The notes under the pieces are model-generated. The model searched no databases. It saw only the letters and a program-made list of their open reading frames with translations, and was not told the DNA's origin. A stretch of 64,000 nucleotides of DNA from Bacteroidetes bacterium MED-G17 (GTDB lineage: Bacteria; Bacteroidota; Bacteroidia; NS11-12g; UBA9320): NCBI GenBank assembly GCA_002457675.1, contig NTKK01000005.1, positions 23,867-87,866 of the forward strand. Reading direction: 5' to 3'. This document shows, one piece after another, positions 36,486 through 45,455 of the stretch. The position numbers were made by a program, and so were the translations under genes. Within the stretch, counting starts at the first letter, position 1, and each line of letters opens with the position of its first letter.

Positions 36486-37915
36486 AGCGTATTGATCTTA
36501 ATTCGCTTTTCTAATTCTTCAACATCTTCTTTAAATCTTTTATCCGTATCAATTAAATCATTTACGGTCTGGCAAGCATGTATTACTGTGCTATGATCTC
36601 TACCTCCAAAGTAAGCACCAATATTTTTAAGCGATGCTTTGGTGAGCTGTTTAGCAAAATACATACTTATTTGTCTTGCCTGGGTAATTTCTCTTTTTCT
36701 CGTTTTGGATTTGATATTTTCCACTGAAATACCGTAATAATCCGACACAAGTTTTTGAATGTATTCGATAGAAATTTCTCGTGAAGAATTTTGAATAAAA
36801 TTTTTCATCATTTTCTTAGCCATTTCTAAGGTTATTTCTTTTCTATTCAATGATGACTGAGCCAATAAAGACACTAGTGCTCCTTCAAGCTCTCTAACGT
36901 TGCTATCAATATTATGCGCCACATACTCCACTACTTCGTTGGGTAGACTTATACCGTCGTGATACATTTTATGCTCCAAAATTGCTATCCTAGTTTCTAA
37001 ATCAGGTAATTGCAAATCACAGCTTAAACCCCATTTAAACCTCGACAAAAGTCTGTCATCTACATCTTTCATATCTCTAGGTGAGCGGTCACTGGTTAAG
37101 ATAATTTGCTTATTGTTCTGATGTAAGTGATTAAATATTTGAAAAAATATTTCCTGCGTCCGTTCTTTTTTTGCAAAAAATTGGACATCATCTACAACTA
37201 GAATATCTACTAGCTGATAAAAATTTAAAAAATCGCTGTTGGTACCATTTTTACAACTGTCTACAAATTGATTAATAAATTTATCTGCTTGAACATACAA
37301 GACTGTTTTTGTATTTGATATCTCTTTAATTCTATTTCCAATAGCATGAGCTAAGTGGGTTTTACCGAGTCCTACCCCACCATAAATCATAAGCGGGTTA
37401 AAAGCTGTTCCACCCGGTTTGTTTGCAACTGCATAACCAGCAGAGCGAGCCAATCTATTACAATCTCCTTCTAGGAAATTCTCGAATGTATATTTTGGAT
37501 TTAGTTGTGAAGGGACATTAACCTTTTTAAGCCCTGGGATAATAAAGGGATTTCGTATATTCCCTGAGACATTGATTGGCATGCTCACCTCATTGTGGTT
37601 ATTTTTTACTGAATTTGAAGTGGAAACGTTAATGGTATAAGGTACTTTCCCTCCTTTAGCCCCACTATTGTCAACAATAATATTGTATTCTAATTTAGCG
37701 CCAGGACCCAACTCTTTTTCTAATGTTTTTTTCATTAAGGACACATAATGTTCTTCTAACCATTCGTAGAAAAACTGACTAGGTACTTGTATAGTCAAAA
37801 CTTTATCTTCTAATCTTAAAGGTTTGATCGGCTCGAACCACGTCTTGTAACTTTGAGGTGAAATGTTGTCTCTTATCACCTTCAAAAATTTTGTCCATAA
37901 CTCTTGATGCATCAT
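36482..37915 (-). CDS. dnaA: Chromosomal replication initiator protein DnaA
   Basis: Binds DnaA boxes and melts the origin of replication. Domain I (about residues 1-80) carries [12 protein letters not shown]; a linker follows. The AAA+ domain has Walker [10 protein letters not shown] (179-187), Walker B VDDVQFF and LLSRFKWGL. Domain IV ends with the DNA-binding signature [12 protein letters not shown]. The 477 residues are typical. Two adjacent ATGs start the frame; 37915 is used here. dnaN is not adjacent, as is common in Bacteroidota. Confidence 0.97.
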   Translation of the reverse strand: MMHQELWTKFLKVIRDNISPQSYKTWFEPIKPLRLEDKVLTIQVPSQFFYEWLEEHYVSLMKKTLEKELGPGAKLEYNIIVDNSGAKGGKVPYTINVSTSNSVKNNHNEVSMPINVSGNIRNPFIIPGLKKVNVPSQLNPKYTFENFLEGDCNRLARSAGYAVANKPGGTAFNPLMIYGGVGLGKTHLAHAIGNRIKEISNTKTVLYVQADKFINQFVDSCKNGTNSDFLNFYQLVDILVVDDVQFFAKKERTQEIFFQIFNHLHQNNKQIILTSDRSPRDMKDVDDRLLSRFKWGLSCDLQLPDLETRIAILEHKMYHDGISLPNEVVEYVAHNIDSNVRELEGALVSLLAQSSLNRKEITLEMAKKMMKNFIQNSSREISIEYIQKLVSDYYGISVENIKSKTRKREITQARQISMYFAKQLTKASLKNIGAYFGGRDHSTVIHACQTVNDLIDTDKRFKEDVEELEKRIKINTL

Positions 37916-38394
37916 ATATTCTAAATATTTTTACTAATGTTAATAACCTAAAAAAATCAAACTCCTGTTTTCCTCTGTTAGTAATCTATTTGAGCTTGCA
38001 ATATGAGTTTTTTTTTAATTGAAAAAAAACATTTCCAAACTTGGTTTTTATTTAAAAAAATCAGTTAAAAATTTCTACCCTGACTTTAAGTAAATGTTAT
38101 CTATTTTCCTGTCAGAATTTTGCCCTCCCACTGATTTTTATTTAAAAAATTCATTTTCAAATATTTATATATAACCTCTACGTTTATTAAACATTTCTTC
38201 ATTCATTTGGTGTCTTTGATACATATTAATTTATAGTTAAGTAGCTAAGCTTAATAGTTTATTAAAAAAGAAATAGTTAGGCGAAAACTCACTTTATTTT
38301 AGGCGTTTAAACACCTATTTTTTACCTGGTTTTATTTGAACAAAATAATGTTTATAACGTGTTGATAAGCTGTTCAAAAATGCCTTGTTTAAAG
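37916..38394. other. AT-rich 479-bp gap upstream of dnaA with repeats; possible regulatory or origin region
   Basis: No coding frame of note is seen on either strand. Two direct copies of TTTTTATTTAAAAAA lie at 38045-38059 and 38135-38149, exactly 90 bp apart, with a more degenerate copy near 38331. A near-perfect 16-bp palindrome (AGGCGTTTAAACACCT, one mismatch) is at 38301-38316. One DnaA-box-like site (TTATCAACA on the minus strand) is at 38360-38368. A single box is too little to call oriC, but the gap must at least hold the dnaA promoter. Confidence 0.4.
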
Positions 38395-38949
38395 TTAAAA
38401 ATATTGCTCCAATTCGCTCTTCAATTGCTGTAAAGTTCTTACAATCTGATTGTCTTCGTTTTGCATTGCATTAAATAATATCTGCTTACCCAAATCTGTT
38501 CCTGAACCCTGCTCAGGAATTGAATTATACGTTTTCTCAACTAATTGAATCACCCCCTCCTTAACCGCGACAATCTCACTCCACAAAATTGGACTTATGT
38601 ACAGTTGTTGTGTAATGTTGTGGTAGTATTCATCTTGTATGTTTTTTACAAGTCTATGTTTTAACTCCGTTGCAGACTCTCTCTGCTTTGTGTGTCTCAT
38701 TATTAGTTGATCTGGCGAAATTCTCTCTACAAACAAAACCAATCTTTCAAAAGCTTTTAGCCTTAAATTCAATAATTGACTTTTACTACTAATCTTAATC
38801 TGCTGTGTTCTATGTGTACGAAATTCAGTAATGATCTTAATAGACAACATATAAATTGACCCAAAAACTATGGCTGCAAAGACTATTAGGAAAATAAAAA
38901 GAATAAATACATTTTGTACTACCATAAAAACAAATGTAGTTTCTACCAA
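38395..38949 (-). CDS. Conserved single-pass membrane protein of unknown function
   Basis: 184 residues. An N-terminal transmembrane segment (about residues 12-37) is followed by a largely helical, charged cytoplasmic domain with LRLKAFERLVLFVERISPDQ and several Gln/Glu-rich helices. It resembles a Bacteroidota-restricted family I have seen annotated only as unknown function (possibly DUF7935); that name is from memory. It is transcribed away from the ABC permease gene, with a 55-bp shared spacer, and toward dnaA. Confidence 0.7.
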   Translation of the reverse strand: MVETTFVFMVVQNVFILFIFLIVFAAIVFGSIYMLSIKIITEFRTHRTQQIKISSKSQLLNLRLKAFERLVLFVERISPDQLIMRHTKQRESATELKHRLVKNIQDEYYHNITQQLYISPILWSEIVAVKEGVIQLVEKTYNSIPEQGSGTDLGKQILFNAMQNEDNQIVRTLQQLKSELEQYF

Positions 38950-39004
38950 TTTATGTAGCGTTTTTAATCTACTATTCCTTTTCCTTGGCTACATTTGACT
39001 TGTT

Positions 39005-40234
39005 TTGTCTAAAGTTTCTGAGATATTAAGACTATCAACCCAATCTTTGAGAAAAAACTCTTTAAGGTCTTGGATTACTTCAGGGATTATTACTTTGGGC
39101 ATTACTGCATTAATTGGAATTTTAACTGCTATCGAGGGCGTTGAATCCAGCATTTCAAAAAACTTTAGTTTAATGGGTTCCAATACCTTCAATATACAAA
39201 ATAAGAGTAGTTCTATCGTAATTGGAGGAAGAAGGAGAGTTAAACGATTTCCAAATATTGATTATCGAGAAGCCAAAAGTTTTCAGAAGCAGTATAACTT
39301 TTCTGAATTTTGTTCGGTCTTTTTAAATGTCAGTTTTACTTCTCAAGCCAAATACAAAAGCAAAAAAACCAATCCAAATATATACATAGTGGGCGGTGAC
39401 GCAAGGTATCCTAAAGTGGCTGGTTATCAAATATTAGAGGGACGAAGCATTGGTGATTATGATGTAAATCAAAACTCGAAGGTTGTTGTGATTGGTCAAG
39501 AAATAAAGGAAAATCTTTTTGGTGCCCAAAAAGCTATTGGCAAAACAATTACCCTAGAAAATGGCAAGTTTCAGGTCATAGGCATTTTTAAAGAAAAACA
39601 ATCTGCCTTTGATTTTGGGTTCAATAGAATTGCTCTAGTCCCCATTGAGTTGGGAAGACAAATGGCTAAAGGAAAGAATAACTACACCATCGGGGTGTCT
39701 GTAAATAATATCTATGAGCTAGAACAAGCAAGCAATTCTTCAAGAGCCTTATTTCGAAGAATAAGAAGATTACCCGCCAGTGATGAAGACAATTTTACTG
39801 TTGTTAAAAGCGATAATGTCTCTGAGCAGTTAATAAATAGTTTGTCAAAAGTGTCACTCTTTGCTCAGGTAATTGGCATCATCACACTGCTTGGTGCAGC
39901 CATTAACTTAATGAATATTATGTTGGTTTCTGTTACTGAAAGAACTAAAGAAATTGGAACACTTAAATCAGTTGGGGCAAAACAAAGTGAAATCTTGTGG
40001 CAGTTTTTGTATGAATCTCTTGGTATTTGCCTTTTGGGCGCAGTTTTGGGAATCATTTTAGGCGTTGGCATAGGAAATTTAGTCTCCTCATTCTTGGGGG
40101 GAAGTTTCCTCATGCCATGGAATTGGGTAATAATAGGACTTTTACTTAGCCTAGTTACAGGTTTAATTGCAGGAATCTACCCTGCCAGAAAAGCAGCAAA
40201 AATAAATCCAATAGATGCCCTAAGATATGAGTAA
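39005..40234 (+). CDS. MacB-like ABC transporter permease
   Basis: Permease of the MacB/FtsX superfamily, whose members act in mechanotransmission, lipoprotein handling or efflux. Four transmembrane helices are predicted: one at about residues 22-42 and three at the C-terminus (about 285-405, including GAAINLMNIMLVSVTERTKE and IGTLKSVGAKQSEI). A large periplasmic MacB-PCD domain lies between them. The start is a TTG at 39005. No ATPase or membrane-fusion partner is adjacent, so the ATP-binding subunit must be encoded elsewhere. Lone permeases like this are frequent in Bacteroidota. Confidence 0.9.
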   Translation: MSKVSEILRLSTQSLRKNSLRSWITSGIITLGITALIGILTAIEGVESSISKNFSLMGSNTFNIQNKSSSIVIGGRRRVKRFPNIDYREAKSFQKQYNFSEFCSVFLNVSFTSQAKYKSKKTNPNIYIVGGDARYPKVAGYQILEGRSIGDYDVNQNSKVVVIGQEIKENLFGAQKAIGKTITLENGKFQVIGIFKEKQSAFDFGFNRIALVPIELGRQMAKGKNNYTIGVSVNNIYELEQASNSSRALFRRIRRLPASDEDNFTVVKSDNVSEQLINSLSKVSLFAQVIGIITLLGAAINLMNIMLVSVTERTKEIGTLKSVGAKQSEILWQFLYESLGICLLGAVLGIILGVGIGNLVSSFLGGSFLMPWNWVIIGLLLSLVTGLIAGIYPARKAAKINPIDALRYE

Positions 40235-40254
40235 GTTTCTCTTAAACTTAAAAT

Positions 40255-40701
40255 TTAATCTTCTTGAATTACTTCCAGGTTGATTTGGGCATTAACACTT
40301 TTGTGTAAATTGAGCATAGCAGTATAGCTGCCCAATTGCTTTATCTCCTCTTTCAGTTCAATTGATTTTCTGTCGATTTCGTAACCCATATCAGCAAGCT
40401 TCACCGCAATTTGCATGGTAGTGATTGATCCAAATATTTTGCCATTCGAGCCTGCTTTTACCTCAATACCTACCTCTCTTCCTTCCAATTCGTCTGCCAA
40501 TTTTCTGGCGTTGGATACAAGTTCTTTTTCTTTAGCCACTCGTTGTTTCTTTGTTTCTTCAAGCATTTTAAGTTGAGAGACCGTAGCAAGCACAGCTTTA
40601 CCTTGAGGGATTAAAAAATTTCTTCCGTAACCATCTTTAACTTCTACAACTTGGTCTTTTTCACCAAGTTTGGCAACATCTTTCTTTAAAATTAGTTTCA
40701 T
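40255..40701 (-). CDS. rplI: Large ribosomal subunit protein bL9
   Basis: 148-residue ribosomal protein with the N-terminal globular domain KLILKKDVAKLGEKDQVVEV and GYGRNFLIPQGKAV, a long charged central helix, and a C-terminal domain beginning near GSNGKIFGSITT. It is third in the rpsF-rpsR-rplI operon, four bases after rpsR. Confidence 0.97.
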   Translation of the reverse strand: MKLILKKDVAKLGEKDQVVEVKDGYGRNFLIPQGKAVLATVSQLKMLEETKKQRVAKEKELVSNARKLADELEGREVGIEVKAGSNGKIFGSITTMQIAVKLADMGYEIDRKSIELKEEIKQLGSYTAMLNLHKSVNAQINLEVIQED

Positions 40702-40705
40702 TGCT

Positions 40706-40966
40706 TTATTTCATTTGGTCTGCTACATATGGTAAAAGAGCCAAGTGTCTTGACCTTTTTACTGCTTGAGCCACTTTTCTTTGGTACTTTAGGGAAGTTC
40801 CGGTGATTCTTCTCGGAAGAAGTTTACCCTGTTCATTCAAGAATTTTTTCAAAAACTCTGGATTCTTGTAATCAATATATTTTATACCACTTTTCTTAAA
40901 GCGGCAATATTTTTTTTCATTTCGAACGGAACTATTGTTGTTGAATACGAAATTGTCTCTGCTCAT
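40706..40966 (-). CDS. rpsR: Small ribosomal subunit protein bS18
   Basis: Basic 86-residue protein with the S18 core [20 protein letters not shown] followed by [20 protein letters not shown] and [11 protein letters not shown]. The start overlaps the rpsF stop by 4 bp, so S6 and S18, which form a heterodimer in the 30S platform, are translationally coupled. Confidence 0.97.
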   Translation of the reverse strand: MSRDNFVFNNNSSVRNEKKYCRFKKSGIKYIDYKNPEFLKKFLNEQGKLLPRRITGTSLKYQRKVAQAVKRSRHLALLPYVADQMK

Positions 40967-41334
40967 ACTAATTCTTGTGTTTTATCTGATTTTTCTTCTG
41001 TTTTGTTAAATGCACCACTTCTTCTTTTTTCATTATATGCAAGAGCATGTTTATCAAGCGAAATGGTTAAGAAACGCATTACTTGTTCATCTCTTCGATA
41101 AGCAACTTCCATTTTTGGAATCAAATCCCCTGGTGCAGTAAATTCGAAAATGTGATAAAATCCGGTTACCTTCTTTTGAATCGGGTAAGCCAATTTAGTG
41201 AGGCCCCAGTTTTCTTCGTGGATAATCTCTCCACCTGTTTCTGTAATCAACCGTCGGTAAGCGCCTAGTGCCTCTTCTAACTGTTTCTCCGACAGCACGG
41301 GTGTTAAAATGATTACAGACTCGTAGTTATTCAT
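40963..41334 (-). CDS. rpsF: Small ribosomal subunit protein bS6
   Basis: 123-residue ribosomal protein, first gene of the rpsF-rpsR-rplI operon. Recognised by [40 protein letters not shown] and the [11 protein letters not shown] segment. The C-terminus is an unstructured charged tail. A promoter-like TATTTTTG lies about 20 bp upstream. Confidence 0.96.
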   Translation of the reverse strand: MNNYESVIILTPVLSEKQLEEALGAYRRLITETGGEIIHEENWGLTKLAYPIQKKVTGFYHIFEFTAPGDLIPKMEVAYRRDEQVMRFLTISLDKHALAYNEKRRSGAFNKTEEKSDKTQELV

Positions 41335-41354
41335 AAGTCTTTTTTTAAGGAGTG

Positions 41355-41362
41355 CAAAAATA
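41355..41362 (-). promoter_or_regulatory. Candidate -7 promoter box of the rpsF operon
   Basis: TATTTTTG on the minus strand matches TAnnTTTG exactly and is the same octamer as before rpmH. It lies 20 bp from the rpsF ATG. The -33 element is not obvious. Confidence 0.5.
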
Positions 41363-41381
41363 GATAAAAGTTCGGTATCTA

Positions 41382-42482
41382 TTACACCAAAAGTGCTTTT
41401 GTTGCAGCGTCTGCATATAGCATACCTTTATCGCTTAACCCAATCACTTTATTTTTTTCTGAAATCCATCCGTTTTGAAGACATTCTGACAAATCTAAGT
41501 CCTTACCAAAGGCATTCTTTATATATTGTAAATCCAAACCCCATTTGGTTCTCAAGCGGGTAATGATGTAGTCGTTCAATTTATCTTTTGGACTTAGCTT
41601 CTCCGACTCATGGATGGGGCTCTTATTTTCCATGATTTTTTTCATATATGTATGGTTGTTGCTAATATTCCACCATCTGTTGTCCCCATCAAAAGAATGT
41701 GCTGATGGGCCAAAACCAAAATAGGGCTTGCCCAACCAGTAGTTTGAGTTGTGCCTCGCATATTTTCCTTCTCTAGCGAAATTGCTGATTTCATAATGTT
41801 CGTATCCAATTTTTGTGGCCCATTTTTTTAGTGCTTTAAATTGCCATATAACCTCCTCTTCTAAAGCGATTTGGATTTCATTGTTTTGAATTTGCCTGTG
41901 TAATAGTGTTTTGTTCTCTACGGTTAAGCAATAGACAGAAAGATGAGCTGGCTTAAAATTTTCTACCTGCATTAAACTGTTTTGCCATTGTTTTCGACTA
42001 AGTGTTGGCAAACCATAAATTAGGTCTATGCTTACATTCTCGAAGTGTTTATGGATTTGTACCATTGCATTTTTACTTTGATCGAATGTGTGCGAACGGT
42101 TCATCCATTGTAAATGAGTACTATTAAAACTTTGTATTCCTAAACTTACTCTATTGAATCCTAGTGATTTCCAAAGTTTAATTTTGTCATAATTTACATC
42201 TTCTGGATTCACTTCAATCGTAAATTCACAAGCTGAATCAACAATAAACTTTTTATGTAAGGTATTTACTAGTTCATTTAATTCATTGGAAGAAAGTAGG
42301 CTTGGGGTCCCTCCCCCAAAGTATATTGTATCTATCGTTTTGCTGACTTGGCCACATCTTTTTATTTCAAGACAAATTGCGCTTATTACTTGCGATGTAC
42401 TTTTTAAGTTGGTACTAAATTGAAAATCACAATAGATACACGCTTTTCTACAAAAAGGTATGTGAATATAAATACCTGCCAA
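41382..42482 (-). CDS. hemW: Radical SAM protein HemW (coproporphyrinogen III oxidase-like)
   Basis: Radical SAM enzyme of the HemN/HemW family. The 4Fe-4S motif is Cys 11, 15 and 18 (FCRKACIYCDF). Further landmarks are TIYFGGGTPSLL, EVNPEDV, NRVSLGIQSFN and the HSNYWLGKPYFGFGPSAHSF segment. At 366 residues it matches HemW, a heme chaperone, more than the longer HemN oxidase. The gene is divergent from DUF4271-hemD, keeping three tetrapyrrole-linked genes together. Confidence 0.92.
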   Translation of the reverse strand: MAGIYIHIPFCRKACIYCDFQFSTNLKSTSQVISAICLEIKRCGQVSKTIDTIYFGGGTPSLLSSNELNELVNTLHKKFIVDSACEFTIEVNPEDVNYDKIKLWKSLGFNRVSLGIQSFNSTHLQWMNRSHTFDQSKNAMVQIHKHFENVSIDLIYGLPTLSRKQWQNSLMQVENFKPAHLSVYCLTVENKTLLHRQIQNNEIQIALEEEVIWQFKALKKWATKIGYEHYEISNFAREGKYARHNSNYWLGKPYFGFGPSAHSFDGDNRWWNISNNHTYMKKIMENKSPIHESEKLSPKDKLNDYIITRLRTKWGLDLQYIKNAFGKDLDLSECLQNGWISEKNKVIGLSDKGMLYADAATKALLV

Positions 42483-42515
42483 AGACCTGCAAAATAATGC
42501 GATTAGCAGTAAAGC

Positions 42516-43217
42516 ATGATTCTGTTGGTTGAATTTATTTCACTCACCATCTTTTTTCTAAATAACTTTGTCACTTTGAACAATGAGTTAATATATCGTG
42601 AAATTTGGTATCAACCTTGGTTGCTATTCGTATCTTTCACATTTTTTGTTCTCCTTGTATTGCTTCAAACGGAGTTCAAGCTATTTGGTAAGCTTTTTTC
42701 AAAAAGCAATAGCCCTCATAAAAGTATTATTAATAACTATGCGCTAATCTTCATAAACTTTTTGGCTTGCTTTGGACTTGTGCTTATGTATTGCTCTACA
42801 GTTGATTTGCATCAAAATTCTGTCGCAGCTATTTTGGGATTAATGTTACTAAGTACAATTGTCTTAAACGCTACCCAAATTCTACCTTATCTTATCTTAA
42901 GGACTTTTAATAAAAAATTGGCAAAGAATTTTTTGTCAAAACAGCAGCACCTGTCCATTGCAATGGGTTATACTTGTTTTCTCTTAGGCATATTTTTCTA
43001 TTTCAGCTCAGCAAATTTTGATATGTTCCCTCTTTATTTAGTGGGTTTTGTGATAGTATGTTCGACTCTTTGCAATCTTGTTTTGTCCGCCTTTTTCTTT
43101 TTTGAATTATTGAACAAAAATTTTCTTCACTTATTTTTTTACCTTTGCACACTTGAAATTTTACCATGGGCATTATTTTCCCATTGGATCAATGATAATG
43201 TTTTGCAATTTTTATGA
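42516..43217 (+). CDS. DUF4271 domain-containing membrane protein
   Basis: Polytopic membrane protein of 233 residues with about six or seven hydrophobic helices and few charged loops. The first helix-loop carries LIYREIWYQPWLL. In Bacteroidota, DUF4271 proteins are regularly encoded directly before hemD, and here the two genes overlap by 4 bp (ATGA). The function is unknown; a role near the membrane in heme metabolism is only a guess from position. Confidence 0.82.
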   Translation: MILLVEFISLTIFFLNNFVTLNNELIYREIWYQPWLLFVSFTFFVLLVLLQTEFKLFGKLFSKSNSPHKSIINNYALIFINFLACFGLVLMYCSTVDLHQNSVAAILGLMLLSTIVLNATQILPYLILRTFNKKLAKNFLSKQQHLSIAMGYTCFLLGIFFYFSSANFDMFPLYLVGFVIVCSTLCNLVLSAFFFFELLNKNFLHLFFYLCTLEILPWALFSHWINDNVLQFL

Positions 43218-43957
43218 GTAAAAAAATCATCAAAACTATCCTAATTTCTCAACCCGATCCGGGGGACAAAAAATCATCTTTTGATAAACTCAAAGAGGTG
43301 TATAAATTACATGTTGAATTTAGACCATTCATTCAATTAGAACAGATCTCTGGCAAAGAACTTAGAAAAAAGCGATTGATAATTACCGACTTTTCTGCTA
43401 TAATTCTTACCTCTAGAAATGCGGTTGATAACTTTTTTCGGGTAGTTGATGAGCTAAAAGTTGAATTGCCCACCACCACAAAATACTTTTGTTTAAACGA
43501 GGGCATATCTATGTATATGCAGAAATATACAATCCTTAGAAAAAGAAAACTTTACGTGAGTCATTCTGGAGAAAAAGGTCTTCTTGAATTAATTAAAACA
43601 CAGAAAAAAGAGCAATTTTTATTCCCTTGTTCAAATATCCGCCAAGAGACCATACCAAATTTCATGCAAGAAAATGACATTGTATTTAAAGACGCAATAA
43701 TGTATAAGACGGTTAATGCGGACTTGAGTGACTTAGCGAATGTTTATTATGATATTATTGTATTCTTTAGCCCTGCAGGGATAAAATCATTGTTTGAAAA
43801 TTTTCCTGATTTTAAACAAAATGATACCCTAATTGCTGGATGGGGAAAAACAACAGACAATGCAATTAAAAAAGCTGGATTGGTGAACAACATACCTGCA
43901 CCTCAACCCGATGTACCATCGATGGTTGCTGCCATAGAAAAGTATATAAAAAAATAA
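43214..43957 (+). CDS. hemD: Uroporphyrinogen-III synthase
   Basis: Cyclises hydroxymethylbilane to uroporphyrinogen III in heme synthesis. The family is poorly conserved; the call rests on the two-domain Rossmann-like pattern with TILISQPDPGDKKSS at the N-terminus, ILTSRNAVDNFF, and the late FFSPAGIKSLFENFP and IAGWGKTTDNAIKKAG segments, plus its place after DUF4271. The 247 residues are normal. It ends five bases from the convergent methyltransferase gene. Confidence 0.88.
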   Translation: MSKKIIKTILISQPDPGDKKSSFDKLKEVYKLHVEFRPFIQLEQISGKELRKKRLIITDFSAIILTSRNAVDNFFRVVDELKVELPTTTKYFCLNEGISMYMQKYTILRKRKLYVSHSGEKGLLELIKTQKKEQFLFPCSNIRQETIPNFMQENDIVFKDAIMYKTVNADLSDLANVYYDIIVFFSPAGIKSLFENFPDFKQNDTLIAGWGKTTDNAIKKAGLVNNIPAPQPDVPSMVAAIEKYIKK

Positions 43958-43962
43958 TTACT

Positions 43963-45213
43963 CTAAAGTTTTTCTAAGACTACCATGATTCTTGTTACAC
44001 CAGTTTTTGCAAGATAGTATATCGTCTTATTATTTGATTTCATAAGAAACTTTGATTGGATTTGTTTCTTCTCATTTTTTGAAAACCCAAAAAACACCAA
44101 CTCCCCAATTGTGTTTTCAGCCAAAAACTTTAAACCCATTTTCCATTTGGTAAATACCGCTAAACAAGAATAACCGATGAAATTTTGGATTTTTTTCTGT
44201 TCATCTGAAGTATATAAGCTAGGTGTGATAGCCAAGCCAGATAAATTGTTCTTTACGGCCAAACTGTCTGCATACTTAGATTTTATTAGCAATGAATTGG
44301 GTTTATAGATGAATTTTTGGGGTTCAGATTTTTGAATTTTTACCCGATGGGGAGGCCATGTATATTCTTCAAAAAAAAAATCATTGTTCTGTGCATACGA
44401 TGAACTTTGAATTAAAAATAGTTTTTTGATATCTGTGTCATTTTGGAAATTCAGTTTAATCAAAATTTCTTTTACTTCACCTTTTATTCCTACTAAATGA
44501 AACTGTTCGAGGTAGCTCCCAAACTTTTGAACCAAATAGTCCAAATCAATTAATGGCGATAACTTTAGCCAAGTATCTTTTTTATTTTGGATGAAATAGG
44601 GCATCAATTGAAAAATATTTGGCGAGTAATCCTCTAAGATGATTGCTTTTTTGTCTCCAACTCTTCTATCAGGATCCAAATAAATAAGATCAAATGAAGA
44701 AATATTTTTTTCAAAAAGATAGGTTTCAGTTTTATATGTTAACCTACTTACGTTATTTATCCCTAATATTTCCATATTCCAAATGCACATTTCATTTAAA
44801 TTTTCGTCTTTATCAATAGAAATAATTTCATTGAAATATGAACTAAGCAATAAATCATCTGTCCCTAGTCCGCCAGTTAGATTTAGCAATTTCTTTCCTT
44901 TCATTATATTGGTTTTGTAATATGCTGCAAATTCTGAACTGCTTTGACTGAGTGATTTTTCAGAAAAAGCCAACAAAAGATTTTGCCACCTTGGAAATTT
45001 TTTTTTGAATCTTTTCAGGGCTTTTAAGTAAGGACCCACAACATGAACATCTACATCAAGTTTTTTACATATATAAGGTAATTCGTTCTGGGAATAGTGC
45101 ATACATCTATGCAACTCTTTTTTTAGCTTTTCATCCTTTAAGATCGCAACAATTGACTTTCTTTGCATGTACAGCGAATTTATTATGACTTCAAGTTCTA
45201 CAGATAAAAACAT
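43963..45213 (-). CDS. Class I SAM-dependent methyltransferase with THUMP-like C-terminal domain
   Basis: Predicted RNA or protein methyltransferase. The SAM-binding motif I reads LLNLTGGLGTDDLLL, followed by an acidic IISIDKDE and LIYLDPDRR at motif IV. The C-terminal third resembles the THUMP-like domain seen in this Bacteroidota family (KWKMGLKFLAENTIGELV...). The frame is open to 45315, but homologues start near SVELEVIINSL, so the ATG at 45211-45213 is preferred, giving 416 residues. That start overlaps head to head with the ATG of a small lipoprotein gene. Confidence 0.85.
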   Translation of the reverse strand: MFLSVELEVIINSLYMQRKSIVAILKDEKLKKELHRCMHYSQNELPYICKKLDVDVHVVGPYLKALKRFKKKFPRWQNLLLAFSEKSLSQSSSEFAAYYKTNIMKGKKLLNLTGGLGTDDLLLSSYFNEIISIDKDENLNEMCIWNMEILGINNVSRLTYKTETYLFEKNISSFDLIYLDPDRRVGDKKAIILEDYSPNIFQLMPYFIQNKKDTWLKLSPLIDLDYLVQKFGSYLEQFHLVGIKGEVKEILIKLNFQNDTDIKKLFLIQSSSYAQNNDFFFEEYTWPPHRVKIQKSEPQKFIYKPNSLLIKSKYADSLAVKNNLSGLAITPSLYTSDEQKKIQNFIGYSCLAVFTKWKMGLKFLAENTIGELVFFGFSKNEKKQIQSKFLMKSNNKTIYYLAKTGVTRIMVVLEKL

Positions 45214-45334
45214 GTTAAAACTGAGCCTACTTTTTATTTTAATTGCTTTTGTGATGAGCTCATGTGCTTCGAGAAGATTCGATTGTCCAGTATATTCTAT
45301 TGAAAATAAGTCCATTGAAAACTTTAAACCGTAA
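45212..45334 (+). CDS. Small predicted lipoprotein (40 residues)
   Basis: Reading from the ATG at 45212 gives MLKLSLLFILIAFVMSSCAS followed by RRFDCPVYSIENKSIENFKP and a TAA. It has a positive residue, a hydrophobic core and a lipobox (VMSSC), a textbook lipoprotein signal, with only about 22 residues left after the Cys. Short lipoproteins with a Cys-Pro pair in the mature part occur in many Bacteroidota, as far as I recall. Its ATG overlaps the divergent methyltransferase ATG in the palindrome CATG. The function is unknown. Confidence 0.6.
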   Translation: MLKLSLLFILIAFVMSSCASRRFDCPVYSIENKSIENFKP

Positions 45335-45455
45335 GTTTTTACGAATAAATTGCTATTTTGATGATAACACTGAACTATAAAGCAAATTGCATGTTTACCC
45401 CAAACAAAACATAAAAGTTTTGGGAATAAACTAAAACCAATTAAATTGCCTAAAA

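Noticed and set aside
37916..38394. Firm call of oriC
   Set aside because: Only one DnaA-box-like site (38360-38368) was found, and no box cluster or skew data are available, so it is listed only as a possible control or origin region.
45398..45424. Hairpin (CCCAAA / TTTTGGG) before the T9SS gene as a terminator
   Set aside because: The stem is short with a bulge and no T-run follows on either strand; it could equally be chance in an AT-rich leader.
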